NCBI GenBank assembly: GCA_021787595.1
Contig: JAJYLQ010000005.1
Coordinates: 118,055-182,054 of the forward strand
DNA length: 64,000 nt
Direction of reading: 5' to 3'
From: Chloroflexota bacterium
GTDB taxonomy: Bacteria; Chloroflexota; Anaerolineae; Anaerolineales; Villigracilaceae
This document shows, in pieces, positions 38,619 through 46,761 of this stretch (position 1 is its first letter; each line of letters begins with the position of its first letter). The notes under the pieces are model-generated. The model did not search any database. It was not told the origin of the DNA and was given only the letters and a program-made list of their open reading frames with translations. The position numbers and the translations under genes are program-made.

Positions 38619-39266
38619 TCAGGAATCACGCAGTTCGATCAGACCCAGTTTCATTGCAGCCAGCACAGCCTGAGCGCGGTTGGGCTGGCTCATCTTTTCC
38701 AGAATGCTTTTTGCGTGGCTTCGTATCGTCTCTTCGCTGACGCTCAATTGGCGGGCAATCTGTTTATATGTGTTCGGGGTTGCCATCAACTCAAGGATTT
38801 CCATTTCACGCGGCGTCAGCGTGACGTGCGGCGTATGGTGGGGCTGCATTCTTTCCAGCACCTTCTTCATCACATACGGGTGCAGATAAGCTTCGCCGTG
38901 CGCCACCGCGTGGATGGCGCGCACCAGTTCTCCCGGCTCGATGTTTTTCGTCACGTAACCTTCGATGCCTGCCGCGACCAGATCCACCACGCGCTCATCC
39001 ATTTCCGTGCCGGTCAGCATCATGATCTTGATGCTGGGATCCGATTTTCGCAGCCTCAGCGCCATTTCCTGGCCATTCATTTCGGGCATGACCAAATCAA
39101 CCAGCGCGATATCAGGATTCAACTGGCGCGCCATCTCCAGACCAGCGCGCCCGTTCTCCGCTTCGCCCACGACCTCGAGGCCGGGTTCCAGACGAAGGAC
39201 CATCGCCAGCCCTTTGCGGACCACCGCGTGATCGTCCACGATGAGGATGCGGATTGGGTCAGGCAT
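38619..39266 (-). CDS. NarL/DegU-type response regulator
   Basis: 215 residues. Receiver domain (VDDHAVVRKGLA, phosphorylated Asp in IALVDLVMPEMNG, Lys in YVTKN) and a LuxR-type HTH (LTPREMEILELMATPNTYKQ, then LSVSEETIRSHAKSILEKM). Its first codons overlap the end of the kinase gene by eight bases, so the pair is coupled. It is the nearest regulator to the divergently transcribed tusA-sHdr locus and a plausible controller of it; that link is inference. Confidence 0.92.
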   Translation of the reverse strand: MPDPIRILIVDDHAVVRKGLAMVLRLEPGLEVVGEAENGRAGLEMARQLNPDIALVDLVMPEMNGQEMALRLRKSDPSIKIMMLTGTEMDERVVDLVAAGIEGYVTKNIEPGELVRAIHAVAHGEAYLHPYVMKKVLERMQPHHTPHVTLTPREMEILELMATPNTYKQIARQLSVSEETIRSHAKSILEKMSQPNRAQAVLAAMKLGLIELRDS

Positions 39267-40971
39267 GATGCGGCTGCCCGTGAATGGGAAGGGCGATCAT
39301 GATGCGCGCGCCGGCATCGGGCTGGCTGACGATCTCACAGGTGCCGCCTAGGGCGCGGGTGCGTTCCAATATGCCTTGCAGGCCGAAATGTCCTCCGTTG
39401 ACATTGCGCGATAACACGACAGATGGGTCGAACCCGCAGCCTTCATCGGAAATGCTCATATATACTTGTTCCTGATTGATGTTCAGACACAAACGAGCCG
39501 AGTCTGCTCCCGAGTGCTGCGCAGAATTTGCCAAGGCTTCCTGCGCCAGGCGATAGACCGTCCGTCTGACGCCGGAAGACAACGAATTAAAATCGCCGCT
39601 GTTGTTGAAGATGATGCTGAACGGCCGCGGACGGGAGCAACTGCTGACGTAATTGCTCAAGTCGGTCATGAACACATCGAGGGTCAGCGCAGAAGGCCAC
39701 AGGTCGAAGATGGAGCGGCGGACCTCCTCATGTGCGCTGTTCGCCAGCGAACGCAATTCGGTGAGTTCCTTCTTCACATCAGCGGCTTTTTCAGGAAGCA
39801 TGGTAATGCACGCGTCGAGCGAATAAACGATTCCGAAAAGGGATTGGGCAACGGTATCATGAATGTCGCGCGCAATACGGTTGCGTTCGGTCTCCACGGC
39901 GAGGCGCCGGGCGCGGTCAATGCACAGGGTGGTGGTGCCCAGCGCGAGCGCGGCTTGATTCGCAACGGTCATCAGCGTGGATTTGCGCTCGGTGGTGAGT
40001 CCGGATTCTTCGACGAGCAAGAGTCCAACAGGATGTTCCCGCAAGAACATCGGAATGACAAACCATTTGTTTTGCATCAGCCAGTTGTTCAAGGCGCGAT
40101 CCTGAATCACAACCTGACCGTTCGTGACGAAATTATTGCGCTCAAGCAAAGCCCTGACCATTTCACCGCTTTCCGATTTAAGAGCTGACGGTTCCGTTTT
40201 CGGAAAGGTTGCATCGGGCGGATAGACCAACCAACCGCCAAGTTCTTCGAACGCGGGATCAACCGTCGCCACAACGGCTTTGGAAAAACCCAAGTCGGCG
40301 GTCACTGCACCGAGCACGCGTTCCTCCACCGAAATCAGGTCGGGCGCGGCTTGCAGCAGAACCGTCAGGTCGTGGATGATCTCGAGCTGCCGATGCGCGA
40401 TCGTAAGGTTTTCGTGTTTCTTTGCAAGTTCGTCGCGCGCATCGGCCAGTTCTTCACGCGCCCGCGAGACGTCCCGCAGCAGCATCGAAGGATAGGCATA
40501 CAGGATGGGAAACAACCATATCCCTGCGAGTTCGATCGCAAGAACGTTGGTGTTCGCAATGGTCGAGGAGAAATAACCTGCCAGCAGATAGAGCGGCGTA
40601 AAAAAAGCAGATACAAACAAGGCGCCGCGCAATTGAAAGAAGAACGCGCCGGCCAGCAAAGGGTTGAGCGCATAAAGATAGTATGGGCCGTTCATTCCGC
40701 CGCTTATCGTGAGGATGAACGCGGAGAAGAGGATGTCCACCCCCAGAAGCATGGGACGCTGCAAGACCAATTGATTGAGCTGACGGTTGAACAGGGTGAC
40801 GAAGGAATTCACGATCAAGGTAATGGCAATCACCCAGAGTGGAGGCAATAGATAGTGGAGGGGGGCTTTGTTCCAGGCAAGCAGCGCCGGGAGCAAGGAG
40901 ACCCACCGGTAAAACACCAAAAACAGGAAGATCCGATTCGCACGAAAAATAGAATCCAGTTTCTTGAGCAT
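39259..40971 (-). CDS. sensor histidine kinase, NarX/DegS class
   Basis: 570 residues. Five or six membrane helices in the first 165 residues, a coiled coil (about 170-205), a GAF domain (about 210-350) and a HisKA_3 dimerisation domain with the phospho-accepting His near residue 370 (ERNRIARDIHDTVAQSLFG). HATPase motifs follow: LAQEALANSAQHSGA (N box), ISDEGCGFD (G1) and GGHFGLQGILERTRALGG (G2). The signal may be membrane or redox linked; none can be read from sequence. It lies back to back with tusA across a palindrome at 41017. Confidence 0.92.
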   Translation of the reverse strand: MLKKLDSIFRANRIFLFLVFYRWVSLLPALLAWNKAPLHYLLPPLWVIAITLIVNSFVTLFNRQLNQLVLQRPMLLGVDILFSAFILTISGGMNGPYYLYALNPLLAGAFFFQLRGALFVSAFFTPLYLLAGYFSSTIANTNVLAIELAGIWLFPILYAYPSMLLRDVSRAREELADARDELAKKHENLTIAHRQLEIIHDLTVLLQAAPDLISVEERVLGAVTADLGFSKAVVATVDPAFEELGGWLVYPPDATFPKTEPSALKSESGEMVRALLERNNFVTNGQVVIQDRALNNWLMQNKWFVIPMFLREHPVGLLLVEESGLTTERKSTLMTVANQAALALGTTTLCIDRARRLAVETERNRIARDIHDTVAQSLFGIVYSLDACITMLPEKAADVKKELTELRSLANSAHEEVRRSIFDLWPSALTLDVFMTDLSNYVSSCSRPRPFSIIFNNSGDFNSLSSGVRRTVYRLAQEALANSAQHSGADSARLCLNINQEQVYMSISDEGCGFDPSVVLSRNVNGGHFGLQGILERTRALGGTCEIVSQPDAGARIMIALPIHGQPHHA

Positions 40972-41016
40972 AAACCGATCCTTGCTGTCTCCTCGATGAG
41001 ATTATATCCGAATTAT

Positions 41017-41044
41017 TTTATCTCCCCCGCGCGGGGGAGATAAA
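41017..41044. repeat. perfect 28-base palindrome between the kinase gene and tusA
   Basis: TTTATCTCCCCCGC/GCGGGGGAGATAAA, no loop bases, followed by a second TTCCCCCGC half-copy. It lies in the divergent promoter region of the kinase and tusA genes, 73 bases before the tusA ATG. It may be an operator or a repeat. A TATGAT (41087-41092) is a possible -10 for tusA. Confidence 0.75.
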
Positions 41045-41116
41045 TTCCCCCGCAAACGGGATGGTATGGGAACAGGGAACTGAGTATGATTTTATCTGTT
41101 CAAAGGAGGTTTCCTT

Positions 41117-41356
41117 ATGGATGTGATCAAGGAAGATCAAGTGCTGGATTGTTCTGGAATGCTTTGTCCGATGCCGGTCGTCAAAACGTCGAAAGCGATC
41201 AAGACGATGGAGGTCGGCCAAGTGTTGAAGATGGTCGCGACCGACCCGGGCGCACCGCCGGATATGGAAGCTTGGAGCCGCCAAACGGGGAATGAGTTGT
41301 TGCGCTCCATGCAGGAGGACGGAAAGTTCGTCTTCTTTATTCGCCGAACGAAATGA
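41117..41356 (+). CDS. tusA: TusA-family sulfur carrier
   Basis: 79 residues. Carries persulfide sulfur on Cys17 of the CPMP motif (LDCSGMLCPMPVVK); a second Cys12 is near. Ends FVFFIRR as usual for the family. A near-consensus ribosome site AAAGGAGG precedes the ATG. First gene of the sulfur cluster; tusA-dsrE-shdr order is characteristic of sulfur oxidisers, where TusA hands sulfane sulfur from rhodanese or DsrE to the sHdr complex. Confidence 0.93.
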   Translation: MDVIKEDQVLDCSGMLCPMPVVKTSKAIKTMEVGQVLKMVATDPGAPPDMEAWSRQTGNELLRSMQEDGKFVFFIRRTK

Positions 41357-41392
41357 TGGTTCAGTGCATTCGACTTTAATACGGAGGCTAAA

Positions 41393-41917
41393 ATGTCCAA
41401 GTCCGATCCGAATGCCCCAAAGCGATTGGCACTGATTGCCAGTAAAGGGACACTCGACTGGGCCTATCCTCCCTTCATCCTTGCCAGTGCAGGCGCGGCG
41501 ATGGGATGGGAGGTAGGCGTTTTCTTTACCTTTTACGGTCTGACTCTACTCAAGCCTAAACTAACTGCCGCGGTCACGCCGATGGGAAATCCCGCCATGC
41601 CGATGAAGATGCCCTTCGGGCCCGATGGATTCCAGGCTATCAACTGGCCCATCCCACAATTGCTCACGTCAAACGTTCCCGGCTTCAATGCGCTGGCAAC
41701 TACTTTAATGAAGCAAACCTTCGAGAACAAAGGCGTGGCGACTATTGAGCAACTTCGCGACACGTGTGTGGAGATGGATGTGCGCCTCATCGGTTGCCAG
41801 ATGACGATGGATGTCTTCGGGTTCAAGCGCGAGGACTTCATCAAGGAATGTGAGATCGGCGGCGCGGCGACGTTCCTCGAATACGCAGCAGATGCGGATG
41901 TGCAGTTGTTTGTGTGA
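41393..41917 (+). CDS. dsrE3A: DsrE family sulfur-transfer protein (DsrE3A-like)
   Basis: 174 residues. The DsrE/DsrF-like fold starts RLALIASKGTLDWAYPPFIL and has the conserved sulfur-binding Cys at about residue 135 in LIGCQMTMDVFG, with a further DsrE3-type insert (MPFGPDGFQAINWPIPQ). DsrE3A proteins mobilise sulfur together with TusA in sHdr-containing sulfur oxidisers. GGAGG-like sequence (CGGAGGC) precedes the ATG by four bases. The subgroup assignment rests on length, the insert and context. Confidence 0.87.
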   Translation: MSKSDPNAPKRLALIASKGTLDWAYPPFILASAGAAMGWEVGVFFTFYGLTLLKPKLTAAVTPMGNPAMPMKMPFGPDGFQAINWPIPQLLTSNVPGFNALATTLMKQTFENKGVATIEQLRDTCVEMDVRLIGCQMTMDVFGFKREDFIKECEIGGAATFLEYAADADVQLFV

Positions 41918-42003
41918 AAAGTAAACAGGTACACACGTAGACAAGTACGCCCTATAAGGAGCCTTGTCTGCGTGTGTATTTGTTACCTGCATGTGGAGCA
42001 ACT

Positions 42004-42399
42004 ATGTGGAAAACCAACGATCCTGACGTCAAAAAGATATTGTACGTTCAGACGCATGGGGAAAAAGACCCGGAGCGCACCGCGACGCCGTTCTTTCTTG
42101 CAACGGCCGGCGCGGCCATGGACAATGAAGTCTGCATCTACTTCACGATGAACGGTCCGCAGTGCCTCGCAAAAGGCAACGGCGAGAAGATCATCATCCC
42201 GCGCAAAGGCGGCAATGGAAAGGAACTCAAATATTTCATTGACCAGGCGTTGGAAATGGGCGTGCGTCTCTTCGTCTGCCAGCCTTCGCTGGATCTGCAC
42301 GGTTACACCATGGACGACATGATCGAGGGCGTCGAGATGATCGGCGGTGCGGCGTTCAACGATATGGCCGTCCGCGCCGATGCAGTGATCGCTTTTTAG
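42004..42399 (+). CDS. second DsrE family protein (DsrE3B-like)
   Basis: 131 residues from ATG at 42004 (GGAG seven bases upstream). Begins PDVKKILYVQTHGEKDPER and keeps one conserved Cys at about residue 91 in LFVCQPSLDLHGYTMDDM; ends GAAFNDMAVRADAVIAF. A shorter DsrE paralogue next to DsrE3A, as in many sHdr loci. It probably forms homo- or hetero-oligomers passing persulfide to TusA or LbpA. Confidence 0.85.
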   Translation: MWKTNDPDVKKILYVQTHGEKDPERTATPFFLATAGAAMDNEVCIYFTMNGPQCLAKGNGEKIIIPRKGGNGKELKYFIDQALEMGVRLFVCQPSLDLHGYTMDDMIEGVEMIGGAAFNDMAVRADAVIAF

Positions 42400-42400
42400 A

Positions 42401-42582
42401 TATTAGAGAATAGAGATTAGAGGAACTATTGATCTTCACAGAAATTGGTTAATAAAAAGCAATGGCTCAAGCCGCCGTCCTCGGCGGCGGGGACGCCGCC
42501 GACAGCATATAATTCTTAAGCAATTAATGTGAATGTCAATAGTTATCTGATCTCGAATATCTACTCTCTAATCTTTTAGGAG
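42401..42582. repeat. long imperfect palindrome, MITE-like
   Basis: Arms ATTAGAGAATAGAGATTAGAG-AACTATTGA and its complement (near 42535-42580), with inner arms TCTTCACAGAAATTGGTTAA / TTAAGCAATTAATGTGAATG, around a GC-rich centre GCCGCCGTCCTCGGCGGCGG. The whole 180 bases can fold on itself. It fills the gap between the dsrE and shdrC1 genes and ends at the shdrC1 ribosome site. Confidence 0.75.
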
Positions 42583-42588
42583 ACACTT

Positions 42589-43296
42589 GTGCCAACCACT
42601 CTTGAAAATTGGAACCCAGGCAAAGCAGAAAATCGCCATCCCGATGTGACTTACGAGGAAAAAGAACGTCTCTTCCTCGAAATCAAAAATGACATCCGTT
42701 ATCACGACTTTCTCTACGGCTGTTATGAATGCGGCATCTGTGTTTCAGCCTGTCCCTCAGCGCGGTTCTACGACTTCAGTCCGCGCGTGATCGCACAAGC
42801 CGTTGCGCGCGAAGATGTTGAACGCGTCTACGACATCTTGACCGAAGATATTTGGAATTGCGCGCAATGCTTTTCGTGTGTGCGTTGTCCTCGTCAAAAC
42901 AATCCCGGAGGATTGGTCACGATTCTGCGCGAGGTCTCGATCAAGAATGGATTGCAGGAATCGAAAGATGCGTTGCAAGGTTACAGCCGCGTAATCTATA
43001 AAGTCATGCTCAAAGGCAACCAAGTCTCGCCCGATATGCTCCAGCCCGATTTCTTTCCCGATTGGGGTCCATGGGTTCAGAACTTTTCGCAGAACATGCA
43101 CGTTTGGCGCAAAGCCATTCCGATGGATTCGATTCGCGGACTCACGGATGTTGCCTGGCGCGTCGAGCGCAAAACTCTGCTTGAACTCTATACGATTTGG
43201 TTCGAGTCCGGCAACATGGACATCATCAAAGAGCTGGATGAAAGTCTTTATGACCTGCTGGTTGATGTGATGAAAGAAGAATTGGAAGAAGGATAG
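42589..43296 (+). CDS. shdrC1: sHdrC1, iron-sulfur subunit of the sulfur-oxidising heterodisulfide-reductase-like complex
   Basis: 235 residues from GTG (AGGAG eight bases ahead). Two [4Fe-4S] motifs: CYECGICVSACP at about residue 44 and CAQCFSCVRCP at about 90; the second has two rather than three residues before its last Cys. HdrC-like ferredoxin subunit relaying electrons inside the sHdr complex between HdrB and HdrA. Followed by shdrB1 and shdrA in the standard C1-B1-A order. Methanogen HdrC is excluded by context (TusA, DsrE, LbpA). Confidence 0.9.
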   Translation: MPTTLENWNPGKAENRHPDVTYEEKERLFLEIKNDIRYHDFLYGCYECGICVSACPSARFYDFSPRVIAQAVAREDVERVYDILTEDIWNCAQCFSCVRCPRQNNPGGLVTILREVSIKNGLQESKDALQGYSRVIYKVMLKGNQVSPDMLQPDFFPDWGPWVQNFSQNMHVWRKAIPMDSIRGLTDVAWRVERKTLLELYTIWFESGNMDIIKELDESLYDLLVDVMKEELEEG

Positions 43297-43303
43297 TAGG
43301 ATA

Positions 43304-43446
43304 TGTCATTGCGAGCGATGGTCGAGTAGGCGGTGTTCTTCCACCGTATCGAGACCGAGCGAAGCAATCCCCACCTTAGCGGGGAGATTGCTTCGTCGGG
43401 GAGAGCACCCTCTCCCTGCGGGATGCTTCGCGATCGCAACGACATA
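43304..43446. repeat. dispersed inverted repeat, family A (copy 6) inside the sHdr operon
   Basis: TGTCATTGCGAGCGATGG ... CGAAGCAATCCCC ... GGGGAGATTGCTTCGTCG ... GATCGCAACGACATAAC between shdrC1 and shdrB1, eight bases from the shdrC1 stop. Confidence 0.88.
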
Positions 43447-43465
43447 ACACTTTAGGAGAATCGTG

Positions 43466-44683
43466 ATGACCGAACTAACCACTGTTGAACAAATCCTTGA
43501 GAAGAAATCACATCCTGTCACGCGCGATGCGGAAGCGGCACCGACTCAAGATATGCATGAACTTCTATATGAGCTAGAAGCCAAAGGTGAGATCATTCTT
43601 CAAAAGGTTCCCGAGCCTTATGTTGAATTCACAACGAAATACGGGCGTAAGAAAAAGATTCCGATTGAACATACCTGGCATCACAAATCCTGCGGTCACT
43701 GCGGACATATCCCCGGTTATGCTTCATCGATTCTCTGGCTTCATCGCCAATTTGGCTTGGATTATCACGATCCGACCGATCAGACCTCCTGCACAGGCTG
43801 GAATTATTACGCCTCTGCCGCATCCAATGCGGTGGGACAAGCCTCGGTGATGGCGCGTAACTTTGCCGCCGCATATGAAACGGGATATTTCCCGCTGATC
43901 CATTGCGGCACGAGTTTTGGACATTACAAGGAAATCCGCGAACAACTTGTGCATCACAAAGAACTGCGCGATGAGGTCCGCCGCATCCTCGACAAGATGG
44001 GCAAGCCGCTCGTCATTCCTGAAGAGATCGTCCATTACAGCGAATGGGTCTATGCGATGCGTCAGAAGTTTGCCGAGCGCCAATTGGTTGATATGAGTTC
44101 CATCACAGCCACTGTGCATCCCGCCTGTCATTACTATAAGATCATCGCCGAAGACGCGATCTACGATCCCGAAATCTACGGCGGACAGCGCACCGCGGTT
44201 GTCACTGCTGTGCTCCAAGAACTTGGTATCAATGTCGCGGACTATTCCACGTGGTTCGATTGCTGCGGATTTGGTTTCCGTCATGTGTTGGTGCAGCGCG
44301 ACTTCACGCGTTCATTTGCAGTGCTACGCAAGATCGAAGTGATGAAGAACGAAGCCAATCCCGATGTTACGATCACTCACGATACAGGCTGTGTGACCAC
44401 GCTCGATAAGAGTCAATTCGCTGCGAAAGCTCATGAGCGTAAAGTTGGAATCCCAGTTTTATCGGATGCACAAATCGCCGCGCTGGCAATGGGCGCTCAT
44501 CCGTTCCGCGTGGTGCAATTCCATTGGCACTCGACAGACTGGCGTCCGTTCTTGGAGAAACTTGGAATCAACTGGCAGAAATATTGGGATGAATTCCAGA
44601 CCGATCTCGATGCAATCCGCGCGGGTACGAAATCTGGGATCACGTGGCAGGATGCGGATCAACCCATCAAATTGACAGCATAA
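43466..44683 (+). CDS. shdrB1: sHdrB1, CCG-domain subunit of the sHdr complex
   Basis: 405 residues from ATG at 43466 (TAGGAG seven bases ahead). Cysteine-rich HdrB-type protein: first CCG-like region CGHCGHIPGYAS ... QTSCTGWNYYASAAS at about residues 73-120, second region VHPACHYYK ... WFDCCGFGFRH ... HDTGC at about 215-310. HdrB subunits carry the noncubane [4Fe-4S] clusters that bind and split or form S-S bonds. It is longer than methanogen HdrB, with an N-terminal extension of about 70 residues. Here it would act on the LbpA-bound sulfur substrate. Confidence 0.88.
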   Translation: MTELTTVEQILEKKSHPVTRDAEAAPTQDMHELLYELEAKGEIILQKVPEPYVEFTTKYGRKKKIPIEHTWHHKSCGHCGHIPGYASSILWLHRQFGLDYHDPTDQTSCTGWNYYASAASNAVGQASVMARNFAAAYETGYFPLIHCGTSFGHYKEIREQLVHHKELRDEVRRILDKMGKPLVIPEEIVHYSEWVYAMRQKFAERQLVDMSSITATVHPACHYYKIIAEDAIYDPEIYGGQRTAVVTAVLQELGINVADYSTWFDCCGFGFRHVLVQRDFTRSFAVLRKIEVMKNEANPDVTITHDTGCVTTLDKSQFAAKAHERKVGIPVLSDAQIAALAMGAHPFRVVQFHWHSTDWRPFLEKLGINWQKYWDEFQTDLDAIRAGTKSGITWQDADQPIKLTA

Positions 44684-44692
44684 GAATTTGTG

Positions 44693-44776
44693 TGTCATTG
44701 CGAGGAGGCGGTTGCCCGACGAAGCAATCTCCCCGCGATTGCGGGGATTGCTTCGCAAAAGCGCTCGCAATGACAT
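44693..44776. repeat. dispersed inverted repeat, family A (copy 7) inside the sHdr operon
   Basis: TGTCATTGCGAGGAGGCGG ... CGAAGCAATCTCCCCGC / GCGGGGATTGCTTCG ... GCGCTCGCAATGACA, an almost complete hairpin between shdrB1 and shdrA. Confidence 0.9.
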
Positions 44777-44797
44777 TTCAAACTTTGGAGGAACATA

Positions 44798-45853
44798 ATG
44801 ACATATAACAAAGTGCTAGTCATCGGCGGAGGACCTGCGGGACTCGAAGCCGCACGATCCGTTGCCGAACTTGGCGGGGAAGTCATCCTCATCGAAAAGC
44901 GCGAGCGACTCGGCGGCACACCGGACCGCGAGAATTATGCAAAGCTCACTCATCACTGGCGCGACGCGTCCGAAGCGATGGCTGAACTCGCCGCGTCGGT
45001 CACGAATAACAAAAATGTGGAAGTGAAGTACAAAGCCGAAGTGAAGAGTCTGACCGGAGACGAGGGCAACTTCACGGTCGAGATCGAAGCGGATGGAAAA
45101 GCGGAATCCATCAACGTTGGCTCAGTCATCGTCGCTACAGGGTTTCAACATTTCGATCCGGGTCGCGCTACGCAATACTACAACTATTATTCTTTTCCAG
45201 ATGTCATCACGCTGACCGATCTTGAAAAAATGTTGAAAGATCATCACGTTGTGCGCCCGTCAAATGGCGAAGCGCCGAAGAAGATCGCGTTCATTCAATG
45301 TGTGGGTTCGCGTGATCGTCAAATTGGAAACGAATATTGCTCGAAAGTCTGCTGTGGAATTGCAAGCAAGCAAGCGATCGAATTGCGCCAGCAATTACCT
45401 GACTCAAAAGTTTTTATCTTCTACATTGACATGCGCATGTACGGCTATTGGGAAAATGAAATCTACTGGCCCGCACAGGAAAAGTATCACGTGAATTATG
45501 TCAAGGGCGTTGTCAGCGAAGTGCTGCCAAAAGGCAACCAGCTTTTGATGCGCGGCGAAGACACGACCATGTCACGCCCGATGGAAGTGACAATGGACTT
45601 AATTGTTTTGTCTGTTGGCATGGAGCCGAGTGCCGGCACACGTGCCATCGCGCAACTGCTCGGCATCCAACAAAACAAATATGGCTTCATCGAAGCAGGC
45701 GGCGCATCGGGACTCGACCCGGTTGCCACCTCGAAGCCGGGCATCTTCGTGGCTGGTGCCGCATCGGGTCCCGCTGATTTGGACGATTCGATTTCAAGAG
45801 CAGGACTCGCCGCGGTGCGCGCGGTTGCGTCCATTCGCAAGGTGATGGCGTAA
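44798..45853 (+). CDS. shdrA: sHdrA, FAD-containing subunit of the sHdr complex
   Basis: 351 residues. FAD-binding Rossmann motif VIGGGPAGLEAARS at residues 8-21, RLGGTPDRE, and the HdrA cluster region FIQCVGSRDRQIGNEYCSKVCC at about 168-185, with the closing flavin motif SISRAGLAA. The N-terminal extra domain and C-terminal ferredoxin insert of methanogen HdrA are absent, as in the short sHdrA of sulfur oxidisers. GGAGG lies six bases before ATG. Its stop overlaps the next ATG, so translation is coupled. Confidence 0.92.
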   Translation: MTYNKVLVIGGGPAGLEAARSVAELGGEVILIEKRERLGGTPDRENYAKLTHHWRDASEAMAELAASVTNNKNVEVKYKAEVKSLTGDEGNFTVEIEADGKAESINVGSVIVATGFQHFDPGRATQYYNYYSFPDVITLTDLEKMLKDHHVVRPSNGEAPKKIAFIQCVGSRDRQIGNEYCSKVCCGIASKQAIELRQQLPDSKVFIFYIDMRMYGYWENEIYWPAQEKYHVNYVKGVVSEVLPKGNQLLMRGEDTTMSRPMEVTMDLIVLSVGMEPSAGTRAIAQLLGIQQNKYGFIEAGGASGLDPVATSKPGIFVAGAASGPADLDDSISRAGLAAVRAVASIRKVMA

Positions 45854-46683
45854 TGCAGCCTCAACCGCAGAGTCACATCATCAAACAAAAGACCGGACCG
45901 GACGATCCGGAACTGCAAATGACTTTGCAGGAGGCATTGGGACAGGTCGCACCGGATGATGTGATCGCGATTGCGGATGAATTAGTGGAACGACGCGCTC
46001 ACCTCTTTTCTGGACGCTTCGACTTCGCTCAGCGCGAGCTTCAAACTGATTCCGCTTCGTTAGCCTCATCCTTCGCCGACATCGCATCTGCTGTCACACA
46101 CACGAAAGCGAATGCAAGAACAATCACCAATTACTTTGCGCAAAGCGGCTTTGTCACCTTCGACCAATTATTCAACGGCGACGCGCCAGCACCTGTTCGA
46201 GTGGCAACCTTCGTTGAAAAACTAAATGCCCTCGATACAAGACTTGCGCTCGAACTTGCCACTGGACTCTTACACAACATCTCTCCCAAAGAAAATTGGC
46301 TTTGGACTCGTTGGCTTTGGGATCCGACAACTGGCACAGGCATACTGCCGTTGCTCGCGGGAAGCACACATAATCTGCTTGCCGATAATCTTGCCGATGG
46401 ATATGCCCGCGTCGGCGCGGTCAGCGCGATGAGCATGAAATTTGGCGAAGGCACAGGTTTGTGGACAGATGAGTTAATGAACAGCGAGAAGCGCGCTCCA
46501 TTTGCGAATAGCGCTTTCCTCGCATGTGCTTATGGAGTTTACATGTACGGCTCAACCAGCTGGCGATTGAGTCGCGACTTCAATGAGTTGCTGCCATCCC
46601 TGCCGAATATGGCGAGAAGATTGTTAGGCTTGCCGAAGATGGAGAGTGCGTCGCACCTTACCGATGAGCAGAATCCTGTTTAA
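45853..46683 (+). CDS. sHdrH-like protein of the sHdr cluster (hyp)
   Basis: 276 residues, no cofactor motif and no membrane helix. It sits where sHdr clusters usually have the conserved hypothetical gene (shdrH or hyp), directly after shdrA with a coupled start. Notable stretches: DVIAIADELVERRAHLFSGR, then NARTITNYFAQSGFVTFDQLF and a C-terminal AYGVYMYGSTSWRLSRDF. The absence of cysteines argues against redox chemistry. Probable assembly or structural role, inferred from position only. Confidence 0.75.
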   Translation: MQPQPQSHIIKQKTGPDDPELQMTLQEALGQVAPDDVIAIADELVERRAHLFSGRFDFAQRELQTDSASLASSFADIASAVTHTKANARTITNYFAQSGFVTFDQLFNGDAPAPVRVATFVEKLNALDTRLALELATGLLHNISPKENWLWTRWLWDPTTGTGILPLLAGSTHNLLADNLADGYARVGAVSAMSMKFGEGTGLWTDELMNSEKRAPFANSAFLACAYGVYMYGSTSWRLSRDFNELLPSLPNMARRLLGLPKMESASHLTDEQNPV

Positions 46684-46761
46684 CGAGATTAACCAATCGA
46701 GGAGATTCGTCTGCTAAACATGGTGCGACGCACCCTCGGCGAAACAAGGAGACCATAATTT

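Noticed and set aside
41393..42399. Part of a reverse dissimilatory sulfite reductase (rDsr) cluster
   Set aside because: No dsrAB, dsrC or dsrMKJOP in the window; the DsrE proteins match the DsrE3 type found with sHdr.
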